From Paraburkholderia fungorum (GTDB lineage: Bacteria; Pseudomonadota; Gammaproteobacteria; Burkholderiales; Burkholderiaceae): 64,000 nt of DNA. The stretch lies in contig NZ_FNKP01000003.1 of the NCBI RefSeq assembly GCF_900099835.1, positions 1,116,001 to 1,180,000 on the forward strand, read 5' to 3'. Position numbers and translations under genes: made by a program. Below, in pieces: positions 24,985-32,803 of the stretch (positions are counted from its first letter, which is position 1; each line of letters begins with the position of its first letter). The notes under the pieces are model-generated. The model was not told the origin of the DNA. It saw nothing but the letters and a program-made list of their open reading frames with translations, and searched no databases.

Positions 24985-25552
24985 GTTGATACCGGCGCCG
25001 ATAGAGGGGAGGTCCTACAAAAATCTATTGTGACGCCTGATGGAGGTGATTGGAAGGCGGGTTGGATCGGGCGCAGGTTGCACGCAGGCAAGCCGCCTGT
25101 GTGGCAATGATCCGCCCAAGCGCGCGGGTTTGTCTTTGCATTCTCGTTAGCGAACTTCTGGGTTGATACTGGCGTCCAGTCACCCGGAATCGCGGGCGAT
25201 GCCATGTCCCTGCGTTTGAGAAGTTGTCGCCGGGACTGGCGATCAAGACCATGACCGCTGACTGGAACGGTGCAAGTCTCGCCGAACTAGAAACCTTCAA
25301 TGACGGTCGTAAAACACCGATCGAGATCCGTCAGTCCAACCATCTGCAATCGTTTGGAGCGGAACCATCGCGCTATCAAGCGCCGAACGAGGGCTATGCC
25401 GAGATCCAAAAATTTTCGCCGCGCCCGGATCCGGGCGGGTATTGATATTGTGCAAATGATCGGAAGGATAGACGAAATGTGCTTTGGGAACCCATCCGTC
25501 CATCGATCATTTCCATTTCCTGTGACTGACTGCGACAAGACCATAAGCCTCT
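24985..25552. other. Intergenic stretch without a recognisable gene
   Basis: Several overlapping short frames occur (for example plus 25224-25445) but without good ribosome binding sites or familiar motifs. It holds the upstream region of the LysR gene and the 3' side of the D-lactate dehydrogenase gene. No clear terminator or repeat was seen. Confidence 0.45.
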
Positions 25553-27256
25553 CTATTCGCGGTAATTCGCCCACGCGTAGTTCCGCGAGGTTTTCCCGAC
25601 ACCTGGGTTGAACGAGTTCGTAGGATCCATTAAGCGGAAAAATGCCTCCTGCTCGCACGACGCCGCGTAGATCTGTCCAACGTTGTGCTCGGCTGGGTAT
25701 CTGGCACCGAGGCCATTCAGTCGCTCGAGAATCTCCTTCTTGAGCGCCTCGCAATCTTCGCCCTTCTTCACCAGGTACTCCTGGTGCAGCACGTGACAGA
25801 AGAAATGACCGCAATACATGGTGTACTCGATTTTCTCGGCGATGTGCCGCGGTAGCCGCTCGAACCAATCTCGAGTATTGCGGGGAAGGGCGATATCCAG
25901 CGCGAGAATATCTTCGACAGTGCGAGAGTGCACGGCCCGATAGCGGGTCATGGCACCGCCAACGGCAAAGCGATTGAGGAAAGCCGCGCCACCCTCCTTC
26001 TCGCTACACTCGATGTAACCTCCGTGTTGGCTCGGAAAACGAGTCTGCAGATAATTGCGGGCTTCCTCGATTCCGGGGCCGCCCATTTTCAGCAGCAGAT
26101 GATGCTCATACGTGTCGCGGAACGCATTAAGGCGAGGTGGCAAGTGGTCCGGAAAGAGTCGCATCGCCAACTGGAGAAAATGGTCGCTGATCGTTCCACT
26201 GAAGCCGAATTTTTCGCATATGCCGTCGAAGCGACTCTTCAGACCGAATGCCAGCGGGATCTTGTCTGTTCCAAACTTCTGGATGAACAGGAAGAGGTCC
26301 TTGCCGTATTTCTTACTCAGATCGTAGGCAGAACGGTGCATGTATTCGCCGGCGATCGGCAGTGAGTCGAAGCCGGTGAGAATGTCTCTGCGCAGCGACT
26401 CCAGTTCAGCCGGATCATTGCTGCCGATGTAAAAAACCTGGGCCTCCTTGTCGGCCGCGAACGTATCGAGGCGTACCGCGAAGACAGCAAGTTTTCCGGC
26501 AGAGCCCGATGCTTCATACAGACGACGGGGGTCCCCGTTAAAGCGTGCCGGAGAACTGGAATCCACATCGCGCACATGCTGGCCGTACTCATGGTCGGAG
26601 GCATAGCGGCCGGTGTCGAACTGGATGCACTCTTCCGGGATTTCTCCTGCATCGAGTCGTCCGAGGATTTCTTCCGGCGAAGATCCTAGATCGATTCCGA
26701 GGTGGTTGACCAACCGCAGTTGCGCATCCTTGTCGATCTGCGCATACAGCGCCAGTTGGGTGTAGGCGGGGCCGCGTTGAATCAGCGAACCGCCTGAGTT
26801 ATTGCAGATGCCACCCGCGACCGATGCGCCAATGCAACTGGAGCCAATCACCGAGTGAGGTTCACGGCCCAGCGGGCGCAGCGTTTTCTCGAGCTGGTTT
26901 AGCGTGACGCCAGGCTGGGAGACGATTTGCCGGCCCTCTGCGATGAGCTTGAGCCGGCTCAGGCGCATGGTGTTGATAATGACCACCGGCCGGCCGCCAT
27001 AGCCTTCGGGCACCGGCGTGGAACCACCCGTGAGCCCGGTATTGGCCGCCTGGCAGATAACGACGAATTTCTCGGCGTGGCAAGACTGGAGGACTCGCCA
27101 CATCTCCAGAAGCGTGCCAGGCAGAATGACGGCAAGGGCATCGCCGCCACCATACCGGAACCCGTTCCGATACCTTCTGGTCCTGGTCGGGCTCGTCAGG
27201 ACATGGTTTTTGCCGACAAGCAGACCGATCGAAGCAATGAAATCTTGGGAGGACAT
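25553..27256 (-). CDS. dld: Quinone-dependent D-lactate dehydrogenase (Dld type)
   Basis: Peripheral-membrane FAD enzyme oxidising D-lactate to pyruvate with electrons to quinone. The 567-residue product matches Dld length. FAD-binding PCMH domain: CQAANTGLTGGSTPVPEGYG near 60-80 and SSCIGASVAGGICNNSGGSL near 140, followed by a Dld-type membrane-binding domain (RLFPDHLPPRLNAFRDTYEHH) and C-terminal PAEHNVGQIYAA...DPTNSFNPGVGKTSR. Start 27256 aligns with E. coli Dld; the ribosome binding site is poor. It is last in an operon with an MFS carrier, alpha-ketoglutaric semialdehyde dehydrogenase and a ketodeoxyarabonate dehydratase, which is an unusual partner for a lactate enzyme, so another 2-hydroxy acid is possible. 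Confidence 0.92.
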   Translation of the reverse strand: MSSQDFIASIGLLVGKNHVLTSPTRTRRYRNGFRYGGGDALAVILPGTLLEMWRVLQSCHAEKFVVICQAANTGLTGGSTPVPEGYGGRPVVIINTMRLSRLKLIAEGRQIVSQPGVTLNQLEKTLRPLGREPHSVIGSSCIGASVAGGICNNSGGSLIQRGPAYTQLALYAQIDKDAQLRLVNHLGIDLGSSPEEILGRLDAGEIPEECIQFDTGRYASDHEYGQHVRDVDSSSPARFNGDPRRLYEASGSAGKLAVFAVRLDTFAADKEAQVFYIGSNDPAELESLRRDILTGFDSLPIAGEYMHRSAYDLSKKYGKDLFLFIQKFGTDKIPLAFGLKSRFDGICEKFGFSGTISDHFLQLAMRLFPDHLPPRLNAFRDTYEHHLLLKMGGPGIEEARNYLQTRFPSQHGGYIECSEKEGGAAFLNRFAVGGAMTRYRAVHSRTVEDILALDIALPRNTRDWFERLPRHIAEKIEYTMYCGHFFCHVLHQEYLVKKGEDCEALKKEILERLNGLGARYPAEHNVGQIYAASCEQEAFFRLMDPTNSFNPGVGKTSRNYAWANYRE

Positions 27257-27307
27257 ACGCAAATGCGAAATTCGCGGGCGTCGGGGTGCGAAAGCCCGCG
27301 ATGTGGA

Positions 27308-28663
27308 CTAGGCCCGGGTTGCGGCCGGAGAGGACTTTGCCGTTCCGGGAACCAGGTGTTTGAGTTTGCCAGCCATCAGGGCACCCGAAAGAATCATACA
27401 GGCCCCCAGAAAAACGAGGCCGAAGTATGCGCCGCCGAAGATGTCGGACAGATAGCCGAGAACATAGGGGCCGATGAGGCCGCCGAGGTTGCCGAAACCG
27501 TTGATGGCGGCAAGCCCTGCGGCTACTGCTGCGCCCTTGAGAATGGAGCCCGGAAAACTCCAGAATAGCGCGTTCGCGCTCATGGCCGCGCCAATCGCGA
27601 TGGCCATGGTGATGACCGTGACCGCCACGCTCTGGTGGAACATGGCGCTGGCAGTCAACCCCAATCCCGCGATGGCTGCGCACCATCCGGCGTAGCTGTG
27701 GCGCTTGTTGAGCCGTTCAGCACGGCGTGTAACCAGAACCATGATCGTCATGCCGATTACGTAGGGAATCGCAGTGACGAGGCCGACGTTCAGCAGTGAC
27801 TTGATACCGGTTTCCTTGACGATGGTAGGCATCCAGAAATTAACGCCGTAAATGCCGATGACGAGGAGCAGGTAGATCGCCGAAAGCAGCCAGAGCGACG
27901 GATAGGCGGCAAGTTCGCGTAGGGGCATGTCGACCTTGGTGGCATTTTCCTTGTTCAACCGGTGCTTCAACTCGGTCTTCTCGGACGCATCGAGCCAGCG
28001 TGCTTCATCGATTCCGTTGTCCAGATAGAAGAAAATCACGATACCCAGCACCACGGCCGGAAGCGCTTCGACGACGAACAGCCACTGCCACCCCTGCATG
28101 ATCTGCGAGTTGGCGAAATACGTCATCAGGGCGCCGCTCAACGGTGCACCCAGGATGAAGGACACAGGCTGCGCGGTCAGCAGCAAGGCCATTACCCGGG
28201 CGTGGATCGACGACGTGAACCAGTAGTTGAAATACAGAATGATGCCTGGGAAAAACCCCGCCTCGGCGACGCCAAGCAGGAAGCGCAGTACGTAAAAAGC
28301 GGTGTCCGGTTTCACGCCGAAGAAAGACGCGATGGGGCCAATGAAGGCCATTGCGCCGGACAGGACGCCCCACGTGACCATGATGCGGGCGATCCAGATA
28401 CGTGCGCCGACGCGATGCAGGATCAGGTTGCTCGGCACCTCGAACAGGAAATACCCCAGGAAAAAGATCCCGGCACCGAAACCATAGGCCGCGCTGGAGA
28501 GCCCCAGGTCAGCGGACATCTGCAGCTTGGCAAAGCCGACGTTGACCCGATCGAGATAGGAGACCACATAGGCCATCACGATCAGCGGAAGAATCCGCCA
28601 GAGGATCTTGCGATAGAGGGGGTCGATGACGGCTGTGCCGGGTGATGTCGAAAGGTTATTCAT
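27308..28663 (-). CDS. MFS transporter, anion:cation symporter family
   Basis: A 451-residue ACS-family carrier: 12 predicted helices, VSYLDRVNVGFAKLQM in helix 1, as in the tartrate/phthalate/4-hydroxyphenylacetate branch, EVPSNLILHRVGARIWIARI in helix 2-3, and FLLGVAEAGFFPGIILYFNYWF in helix 4. It probably imports a carboxylate such as an aldonate or a 2-hydroxy acid. Start 28663 (MNNLST) has GGAG seven bases upstream; a longer frame to 28726 does not. It lies 59 bases after the semialdehyde dehydrogenase gene and 51 before dld. Confidence 0.93.
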   Translation of the reverse strand: MNNLSTSPGTAVIDPLYRKILWRILPLIVMAYVVSYLDRVNVGFAKLQMSADLGLSSAAYGFGAGIFFLGYFLFEVPSNLILHRVGARIWIARIMVTWGVLSGAMAFIGPIASFFGVKPDTAFYVLRFLLGVAEAGFFPGIILYFNYWFTSSIHARVMALLLTAQPVSFILGAPLSGALMTYFANSQIMQGWQWLFVVEALPAVVLGIVIFFYLDNGIDEARWLDASEKTELKHRLNKENATKVDMPLRELAAYPSLWLLSAIYLLLVIGIYGVNFWMPTIVKETGIKSLLNVGLVTAIPYVIGMTIMVLVTRRAERLNKRHSYAGWCAAIAGLGLTASAMFHQSVAVTVITMAIAIGAAMSANALFWSFPGSILKGAAVAAGLAAINGFGNLGGLIGPYVLGYLSDIFGGAYFGLVFLGACMILSGALMAGKLKHLVPGTAKSSPAATRA

Positions 28664-28722
28664 AGAGGGTCTCCGTTGAAATTTTTGTTGGCGCGTGTCC
28701 GGCCTCTGTTGCGCAGGAGGCT

Positions 28723-30309
28723 TCAACCCTTCGTCATGTCGCCATCCACCAGCCTCCAGAACCCCAGCGGGTTGGCGCGTTGCAGCGCTGCTGGCAGCAG
28801 TTCGTCGGGCAGGTCCTGATAGCAGACCGGACGCAGGAAACGGTCGATAGCGCTCGCGCCTACCGACGTGTACATCGCGTTCGATGTCGACGGGAACGGG
28901 CCGCCGTGGACCATCGCGTGACTGACTTCCACACCGGTCGGGAAGCCGTTGGCCAGGATGCGGCCAGCCTTGCGTTCAAGTACCGGCAGGAGCTTTCTGG
29001 CCAGCTCGTAATCGGCCGCGTCGATCTGCAGCGCGGCGGTCAACTGGCCTTCGAGATGCTCGGCCACCGCCAGCAGTTCTTCCATGTTCTTTGCACGGAC
29101 GACGATCGATGCCGGACCGAACATCTCCGATTCCAGATCGGGATTGCTCAACAGTCGCTGCGCATCCGTGACATAGAGGGCGGCTTGTGCGGAATTGGGT
29201 TGGCCGTCCGTGCCAGTGCCTGCGGCCACTTTCTCGACACCGGCTACGGCTTCCACCTTCGCCAAGCCGACGCGATAGGCTTCGTGGATGCCGGGCGTCA
29301 GCATGACCTGTGAGCCCTTGCTTGCCAGAGATTCGCTGGCGGCCTGCACGAAGCGTTGCAGATCCGGCCCGTCGATGGCCAGTGCCAGACCCGGGTTGGT
29401 ACAGAACTGGCCTGCGCCCATGGCCAGCGAATCGGCAAAGCCCCGGCCGATAGCTTCTGCCCGGCTGGCCAGGGCGGCAGGCATCAAGAACACCGGATTG
29501 ATGCTTGCCATCTCGGCATACACAGGAATCGGCTCGGGACGGGCGTTGGCGATCGCGACCAGAGCCAGGCCGCCCTGGCGCGAACCGGTAAAACCCACGG
29601 CCTTGATGGCGGGGTGCGCCACCAGCGCTTCACCGAGTTTGCGGCCGGCGCCGATCAGCAGAGAGAACACGCCCTCGGGTAGCTGCTGTTCCCGCGCTGC
29701 CTTCTGGATTGCACGGCCGACCAGTTCAGAGGTGCCCAGGTGCGCGCTATGCGCCTTCACGATGACCGGCGCGCCGGCGGCCAGAGCCGAAGCCGTATCG
29801 CCGCCGGCAACGGAGAAGGCCAGCGGGAAGTTGCTCGCGCCGAACACGGCCACTGGGCCCAGCGGTACCTTGGCGAGACGCAGGTCCGCGCGCGGCAGGG
29901 GCTGGCGATCGGGCTGGGCCGTGTCCACGGTTGCATCGAGGAAAAGGCCGTCTCGCACGATCCTGGCGAACAGGCGCAACTGTCCGACCGTGCGACCGCG
30001 CTCGCCGTTCAGTCGAGCCAGCGGCAGACCGGTTTCGGCATGGGCGCGCTCGATCAAGGTGTCGCCCAGCGCCAGAATATTCTCGGCGATGGCTTCCAGG
30101 AAGGCAGCGCGACGCTCTAGCGGCAACGCCCGGTAGGGGTCGAAGGCGGCAGCCGCCAGGCTGGCCGCGCGTTCGACTTCGGCGCTCCCACCCAGTCCGA
30201 AGCTGGGCTGGGCAATCTCGGTGTTGGTAGTCGGGTTGAACGCGCGTTGGTTGCCTTCGGTGCCGCGCACGGCTGAAGAACCGATGAGCATGTCGCCGGT
30301 GAGAGTCAT
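28723..30309 (-). CDS. Alpha-ketoglutaric semialdehyde dehydrogenase (2,5-dioxovalerate dehydrogenase)
   Basis: NADP+-dependent aldehyde dehydrogenase that oxidises 2-oxoglutarate semialdehyde to 2-oxoglutarate, the last step of oxidative pentose and aldarate pathways. 528 residues, the length of this subgroup. Seen: [20 protein letters not shown] for substrate/cofactor positioning, GFTGSRQGG for NAD(P), the catalytic Glu in [16 protein letters not shown] and the nucleophile Cys in [12 protein letters not shown], all characteristic of KGSADH. AAGGAA stands before the ATG at a good distance. Located 37 bases after the 2-keto-3-deoxyarabonate dehydratase gene, whose product it would use. Confidence 0.93.
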   Translation of the reverse strand: MTLTGDMLIGSSAVRGTEGNQRAFNPTTNTEIAQPSFGLGGSAEVERAASLAAAAFDPYRALPLERRAAFLEAIAENILALGDTLIERAHAETGLPLARLNGERGRTVGQLRLFARIVRDGLFLDATVDTAQPDRQPLPRADLRLAKVPLGPVAVFGASNFPLAFSVAGGDTASALAAGAPVIVKAHSAHLGTSELVGRAIQKAAREQQLPEGVFSLLIGAGRKLGEALVAHPAIKAVGFTGSRQGGLALVAIANARPEPIPVYAEMASINPVFLMPAALASRAEAIGRGFADSLAMGAGQFCTNPGLALAIDGPDLQRFVQAASESLASKGSQVMLTPGIHEAYRVGLAKVEAVAGVEKVAAGTGTDGQPNSAQAALYVTDAQRLLSNPDLESEMFGPASIVVRAKNMEELLAVAEHLEGQLTAALQIDAADYELARKLLPVLERKAGRILANGFPTGVEVSHAMVHGGPFPSTSNAMYTSVGASAIDRFLRPVCYQDLPDELLPAALQRANPLGFWRLVDGDMTKG

Positions 30310-30346
30310 GGAAATTCCTTTGTGATGGACAGAGATACGGCGGGGC

Positions 30347-31276
30347 TCAACGACCCCATCGAAGCACCAGCGGATTTAGCCGATGAGCGATATCGATCAG
30401 CTGGCGGCGCACTTCGGGATGCATGTGCGGCCACGGCGAACGCGGTGTTTCGCAGGCGATCACGCCGCCTTCTTTCATCAGAGCTTTGGCCGCGAGAAAA
30501 CCGGCCTGGCGGTTCTCATGATTGATGAGTGGCAGCCAGCGCTGGTACTCCGCAAAGGCCTTGTCCTTGTCGCCGGTGCGATGGGCTTCAATGATGGGTC
30601 TGATGCCATCGGCAAAGGCGCCCCCAGTCATAGAACCCGTGGCGCCCGCCTCAAGGTCGGCCAGCAGCGTGATGGCTTCTTCGCCATCCCACGGACCTTC
30701 GATCGCGCTGCCGCCCAGTTCGATCAACTCGCGCAGCTTGCCTGCGGCGCCCGCGGTCTCCAGTTTGAAATAGCTCACCTGCTCGATCTCGCGGGCCATT
30801 CTGGCTAGCAGGGCAGTCGACAGAAGCGTACCTGCGGCGGGTGCGTCCTGAACCATGATGGGAATGTCGACGGCGTCCGAGATTCCCCGGAAGAAGGCTT
30901 CGATTGCAGCTTCGCCGAAGCGGAAGGTCGCGCCGTGATACGGCGGCATCACCATCACCATGGCCGCGCCCATATCCTCCGCGCGCCGGCTGCGCTCGGC
31001 GCAGATTCTGGTGCTGGTATGCGTCGTAGTCACGATGACCGGCACGCGGCCGGCCACATGCTCCAGCGAGATGCGGGTGAGGACCTCGCGTTCATCGTCC
31101 GACACGAGGAACTGCTCGGAGAAGTTGGCTAGGATGCAAAGGCCGTCCACACCTGAATCGATCATGAAATCGAGGCAGCGTTTCTGACTGTTCAGATCAA
31201 GGGAGCCGTCTTCATGGAAGGTGGTCGGTACGACGGGAAAAATACCGCGATAACGAGGACTAACGTGTGCCGGCAT
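30347..31276 (-). CDS. 2-keto-3-deoxy-L-arabonate dehydratase (DHDPS/NAL superfamily)
   Basis: Schiff-base TIM-barrel enzyme that converts 2-keto-3-deoxy-L-arabonate to 2-oxoglutarate semialdehyde. The 309-residue product matches the Azospirillum-type enzyme in several marks: [19 protein letters not shown] at the start, [20 protein letters not shown] near 48, [14 protein letters not shown] near 110 and the Lys-containing [17 protein letters not shown] near 170. The last is expected to form the imine. [19 protein letters not shown] and [11 protein letters not shown] are also subgroup-typical. First gene of the operon and divergent from a LysR regulator 190 bases away. Confidence 0.92.
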   Translation of the reverse strand: MPAHVSPRYRGIFPVVPTTFHEDGSLDLNSQKRCLDFMIDSGVDGLCILANFSEQFLVSDDEREVLTRISLEHVAGRVPVIVTTTHTSTRICAERSRRAEDMGAAMVMVMPPYHGATFRFGEAAIEAFFRGISDAVDIPIMVQDAPAAGTLLSTALLARMAREIEQVSYFKLETAGAAGKLRELIELGGSAIEGPWDGEEAITLLADLEAGATGSMTGGAFADGIRPIIEAHRTGDKDKAFAEYQRWLPLINHENRQAGFLAAKALMKEGGVIACETPRSPWPHMHPEVRRQLIDIAHRLNPLVLRWGR

Positions 31277-31466
31277 GGAATTGCTCGATAGCTTTTTATG
31301 GATACGGGTGAAGATGCCGGGTGCTTTCAGGAAGAAGTTAGCCGGTTAAATTGCTCGCCGATTGCCCATGGACGGCTTCTTTTTCGACCACGGAAACGGA
31401 CGCCTCGAAGTCTATAATCGAGCCGGTTGCCACACCTATGCGGCTTTCAGGGTAAAAATCTACAAG

Positions 31467-32450
31467 ATGGCATCTCCGTATAAACCCGAAGACGGTGCGC
31501 ATGAGTTGGCAAGCCTGCATTCCATCGGATCGCGGCTCAAGTTTCGCCAGCTCAAACTGCTGCTGGCGATCGAAGACCTGGGCTCGGTGCACCAGGCGGC
31601 CCGCATGCTGCACATGTCGCAGCCCGGCGCGAGCAAAGCGCTCAAGGAAATTGAAGAGGCCTTGGGCCTTACCTTGTTTGCCCGCTCAGCGCAGGGGCTG
31701 ATGGCCACGGACATGGGGCGTTGCGTGATCCGGCACGCTCGCTTGATGTACGCGAGCCTCTCGCACATGCACGAGGAACTGGAAGACATTTCCCGGGGTG
31801 GCGGGCGCCGGATTGCCGTGGGGACGATTCCCGGTGGCCTGGCGCGACTGCTGGTGGATGCTCTGCTTCAATTCCGGGCGCTCCATCCCTTCGTCAATGT
31901 CGAGCTTTACGAGGACACTAGCGTGCGGCTGCTGGAGCAGTTGCAAAGCGGCGCGATCGATGTAGCGTTGTGCCGAACCTCGGTGTCCGCCCATCCGTCT
32001 CTGTTTCATTTCGAATGGCTCCAGGAGGAGCAGGTCGGGGTGGTGGTATCGCCTCAGCATCCACTGACCCGGAAGTCGGAGGTCACCTGGCAGGACACCG
32101 CTGACTATCCCTGGGTGCTTTTCCCCAGCCATACGCCGTTGCGGACCTTGCTGGAGCGCGAGGCGGCCAATCAGAATATTGTCATCAGCCGCAGCCATAT
32201 CGAAGCCTCGTCGACTTTCGCCACAGCTTTGCTATTGAGCAAGAGCGATACGCTGATCGCGCTTCTTACGAAGGAAAGCATAGATTTCTTCGAAACCACG
32301 AAGGTATTGAAAGCCTTGCCGATACGCTTTACTGCAAGTGCCGAACCTTTTGGAATCGTGACCCGGGCAGGCCCGGTCAATAATCCTAACGTAGCCAAAC
32401 TTTGTGAATGTTTGCGCTGGACTCGGCAACGGCAGCTTGACGCAACATGA
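31467..32450 (+). CDS. LysR-family regulator (GbpR-like)
   Basis: A 327-residue LysR regulator. HTH FRQLKLLLAIEDLGSVHQAA and SQPGASKALKEIEEALG follows a 20-residue N-terminal extension; the pattern LKFRQLKLLLAIEDLGSVHQ is like GbpR, the regulator of sugar-binding protein genes in Agrobacterium. Effector domain RRIAVGTIPGGLARLLVDAL onward. Start chosen at 31467 (MASPYK), although the frame extends back to 31362 and the ribosome binding site is weak. It is divergent from the ketodeoxyarabonate dehydratase operon and probably controls the oxidative pentose pathway, with the sugar or a sugar acid as effector (inference). Confidence 0.92.
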   Translation: MASPYKPEDGAHELASLHSIGSRLKFRQLKLLLAIEDLGSVHQAARMLHMSQPGASKALKEIEEALGLTLFARSAQGLMATDMGRCVIRHARLMYASLSHMHEELEDISRGGGRRIAVGTIPGGLARLLVDALLQFRALHPFVNVELYEDTSVRLLEQLQSGAIDVALCRTSVSAHPSLFHFEWLQEEQVGVVVSPQHPLTRKSEVTWQDTADYPWVLFPSHTPLRTLLEREAANQNIVISRSHIEASSTFATALLLSKSDTLIALLTKESIDFFETTKVLKALPIRFTASAEPFGIVTRAGPVNNPNVAKLCECLRWTRQRQLDAT

Positions 32451-32758
32451 CTCGGACACGTGTCTTTTAGGGGCCGTCAACAGGGGTCGACGAGTCCATT
32501 ACTGTTGTCGTTCGAAACGGACTGACGTTCCATGATGGTTTCCCACTAAGTCTGTCTCTGAGTCATACGGGGTCTTGCTGTGAATGAGGCAGTATCCCAT
32601 ACGAAAAAACACTCATCACGTAGCGACGTTGCGAAGTGCGGGTATGCGAAACACTCCACAGGATCAATTTTGCTAGCTCATAGCCGGTCAACAACGAGAC
32701 AGAATCGACTCGGCATTAGTTGCGTTCACTTACCCGTTGCCCGTGCCGATGACACATG
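32451..32758. other. Intergenic stretch without a gene
   Basis: Lies between the LysR gene and the converging GH2 gene. Nothing coding was recognised. The hairpin described at 32759-32792 ends it. Confidence 0.5.
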
Positions 32759-32792
32759 CTGAGGGCAGCCCGACTTACAGGACTGCCCTCAG
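32759..32792 (-). terminator. Hairpin downstream of the GH2 gene
   Basis: CTGAGGGCAG (32759-32768) and CTGCCCTCAG (32783-32792) are perfect complements with a 14-base loop, 12 bases after the GH2 stop. No T run follows on the minus strand, so it is either a rho-independent terminator lacking its tail or a protective stem. Confidence 0.5.
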
Positions 32793-32803
32793 ACATCAGG
32801 TCG

